NCBI GenBank assembly: GCA_005893365.1
Contig: VBPB01000094.1
Location: 1 to 9,645 of the forward strand
From: Candidatus Eiseniibacteriota bacterium
Lineage (GTDB): Bacteria > Eisenbacteria > RBG-16-71-46
Length of the DNA: 9,645 nt
Reading direction: 5' to 3'
The stretch's first letter is position 1; each line of letters begins with the position of its first letter. The notes beneath the pieces are model-generated. The model searched no databases. It saw only the letters and a list, made by a program, of their open reading frames with translations, and was not told the origin of the DNA. Both the position numbers and the translations under genes were made by a program. Positions 8,763-9,645 of the stretch are shown piece by piece.

Positions 8763-9645
8763 ATGGCGGCTCGGGACACTCTGATCGGGATCTTCCTCGA
8801 TGCGGCGCTCCACCGCCCGCGCGCGGACCAGTTCATGCGCCGCGGCCCGCACGCCTGGGAGGAGATCGCCTCCGCGCGCGCGCTCGCCGACGTCGAGTCG
8901 CTCGGCCTCGCCCTTCAGGAGCTGGGGGTCGAGCACGGCGATCGTGTGGCGCTGCTCTCCGAGACCCGCTACGAGTGGGCGGTGACCGACCTCGCCATCC
9001 TCGGCCTGGGTGCGGTGACGGTGCCCATCTACCCGTCGCTCACCGCCGCCCAGTGCCGCACGCTGCTCCAGAACTGCGAGGCCAAGGTGCTGGTCGCCTC
9101 GAGCCACGCCCAGCTCGACAAGCTGCGCGAGGCCGCGGCGGGGCTCGCGTTCGTGCGCGCGCTGGTCTCGATGGACGCGCTGCCGCCGGGGCCGCCCGCG
9201 GGGATCCACCCGCTCCACGCGCTGCTCGAGCGCGGGGGCGCGCTGCGGCAGGCCCAGCCGGGCGCCTTTCGCGCCGCGGCCGAAGCGGTGCGCTCCGACG
9301 ACCTCGCGACCATCATCTACACCTCGGGCACGACCGGCGAGCCCAAGGGGGCGATGCTCACCCACGGCAACATCGCCTCGAACGTCGCCTCCGCGCTCAA
9401 GACCCTGCCCTTCGCCCCGACCGATCGCTGTCTCTCGTTCCTGCCGCTCTGCCACATCTTCGAGCGCATGGCCGGTTTCTACGCCATGTTGAGCGCCGGC
9501 GTCTCGATCGCCTACGCGCAGGGCATCGAATCGGTGGGGGCGGATGCGGTCGAGGTCCACCCGACGCTGCTGATCGGGATGCCGCGCTTCTACGAGAAGG
9601 TCTCGAGCCGCATCCTGGCCGGCGGCCAGTCCCACCCGCCGCCGG
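8763..9645 (+). CDS. Long-chain acyl-CoA synthetase (AMP-forming), 3'-partial
   Basis: Open from ATG 8763 to the window end (294 codons), so about half of a typical 600-residue enzyme. It activates fatty acids to acyl-CoA through an acyl-adenylate, using ATP and CoA. The N-terminal domain has GDRVALLSETRYEWAVTDLA and the stretch GAVTVPIYPSLTAAQ. The ATP-binding P-loop YTSGTTGEPKG is at residues 186-196, followed by AMLTHGNI. FLPLCHIFERMAGFYAML (about 227-244) and the PTLLIGMPRFYEKV stretch (about 267-280) are typical of the FadD15/eukaryotic-like long-chain group rather than of the E. coli FadD or acetyl-CoA synthetase groups. The A5 and C-terminal motifs that bind substrate and CoA lie outside the window. 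Next to a fadI-fadJ operon it plausibly supplies its substrate. A strong ribosome binding site supports the start. Confidence 0.92.
   Translation, partial: MAARDTLIGIFLDAALHRPRADQFMRRGPHAWEEIASARALADVESLGLALQELGVEHGDRVALLSETRYEWAVTDLAILGLGAVTVPIYPSLTAAQCRTLLQNCEAKVLVASSHAQLDKLREAAAGLAFVRALVSMDALPPGPPAGIHPLHALLERGGALRQAQPGAFRAAAEAVRSDDLATIIYTSGTTGEPKGAMLTHGNIASNVASALKTLPFAPTDRCLSFLPLCHIFERMAGFYAMLSAGVSIAYAQGIESVGADAVEVHPTLLIGMPRFYEKVSSRILAGGQSHPPP

Noticed and set aside
8652..9635. 327-codon minus-strand open frame
   Set aside because: It is antisense to the acyl-CoA synthetase, whose motifs are unmistakable on the plus strand.

Overview
This is a GC-rich bacterial window, roughly 70 % G+C by eye. 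The organism is not identifiable from the window alone. The tight gene packing, the bacterial-type FtsH and the beta-oxidation cluster would fit a soil or sediment lineage such as Methylomirabilota/Rokubacteria, Myxococcota, Eisenbacteria or Gemmatimonadota; that list is a guess from composition and gene content.

Positions 1-3362 (+) carry the C-terminal two thirds of ftsH, the membrane AAA+ zinc metalloprotease. The window opens inside the ATPase domain, just after Walker A. The gene is interrupted by two inteins only 15 extein codons apart. Intein 1 (85-720, 212 residues, Ser1, His-Asn end, +1 Ser) has no endonuclease and sits directly after pore loop 1. Intein 2 (766-2177, about 470 residues, Cys1, His-Asn end, +1 Cys) sits at the start of the Walker B strand. 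It contains a LAGLIDADG homing endonuclease and a helix-turn-helix-like segment, and it is visibly less GC-rich than its host. The reading frame breaks inside its endonuclease at about 1670-1690. As written, FtsH is therefore split into two overlapping open frames, 1-1731 and 1593-3362. Joining them on paper and removing both inteins restores a normal FtsH core (...FVGVGA + SRVRDLFEQAKRNAP + CIVFVDEID...).

A 9-bp perfect hairpin at 3372-3395 separates ftsH from a convergent minus-strand operon. Read in its own direction the operon runs: an exported TPR protein (7630-6839), a FadI-type thiolase (6842-5559) and a FadJ-type enoyl-CoA hydratase/3-hydroxyacyl-CoA dehydrogenase (5559-3400). The genes overlap by 4 bases and by 1 base, so they are probably translationally coupled. 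A TTGACA -35-like element lies upstream.

Divergent from the operon, a CPBP-family membrane protease homologue runs 7770-8582 (+). A 180-bp spacer with a possible promoter and an 11-nt palindrome follows. Last comes the 5' part of a long-chain acyl-CoA synthetase (8763 to the window end). The synthetase would activate fatty acids and the FadI/FadJ pair would shorten them. The acyl-CoA dehydrogenase step is not in this window. The unusual part of the window is the doubly inteinated, frameshifted ftsH.
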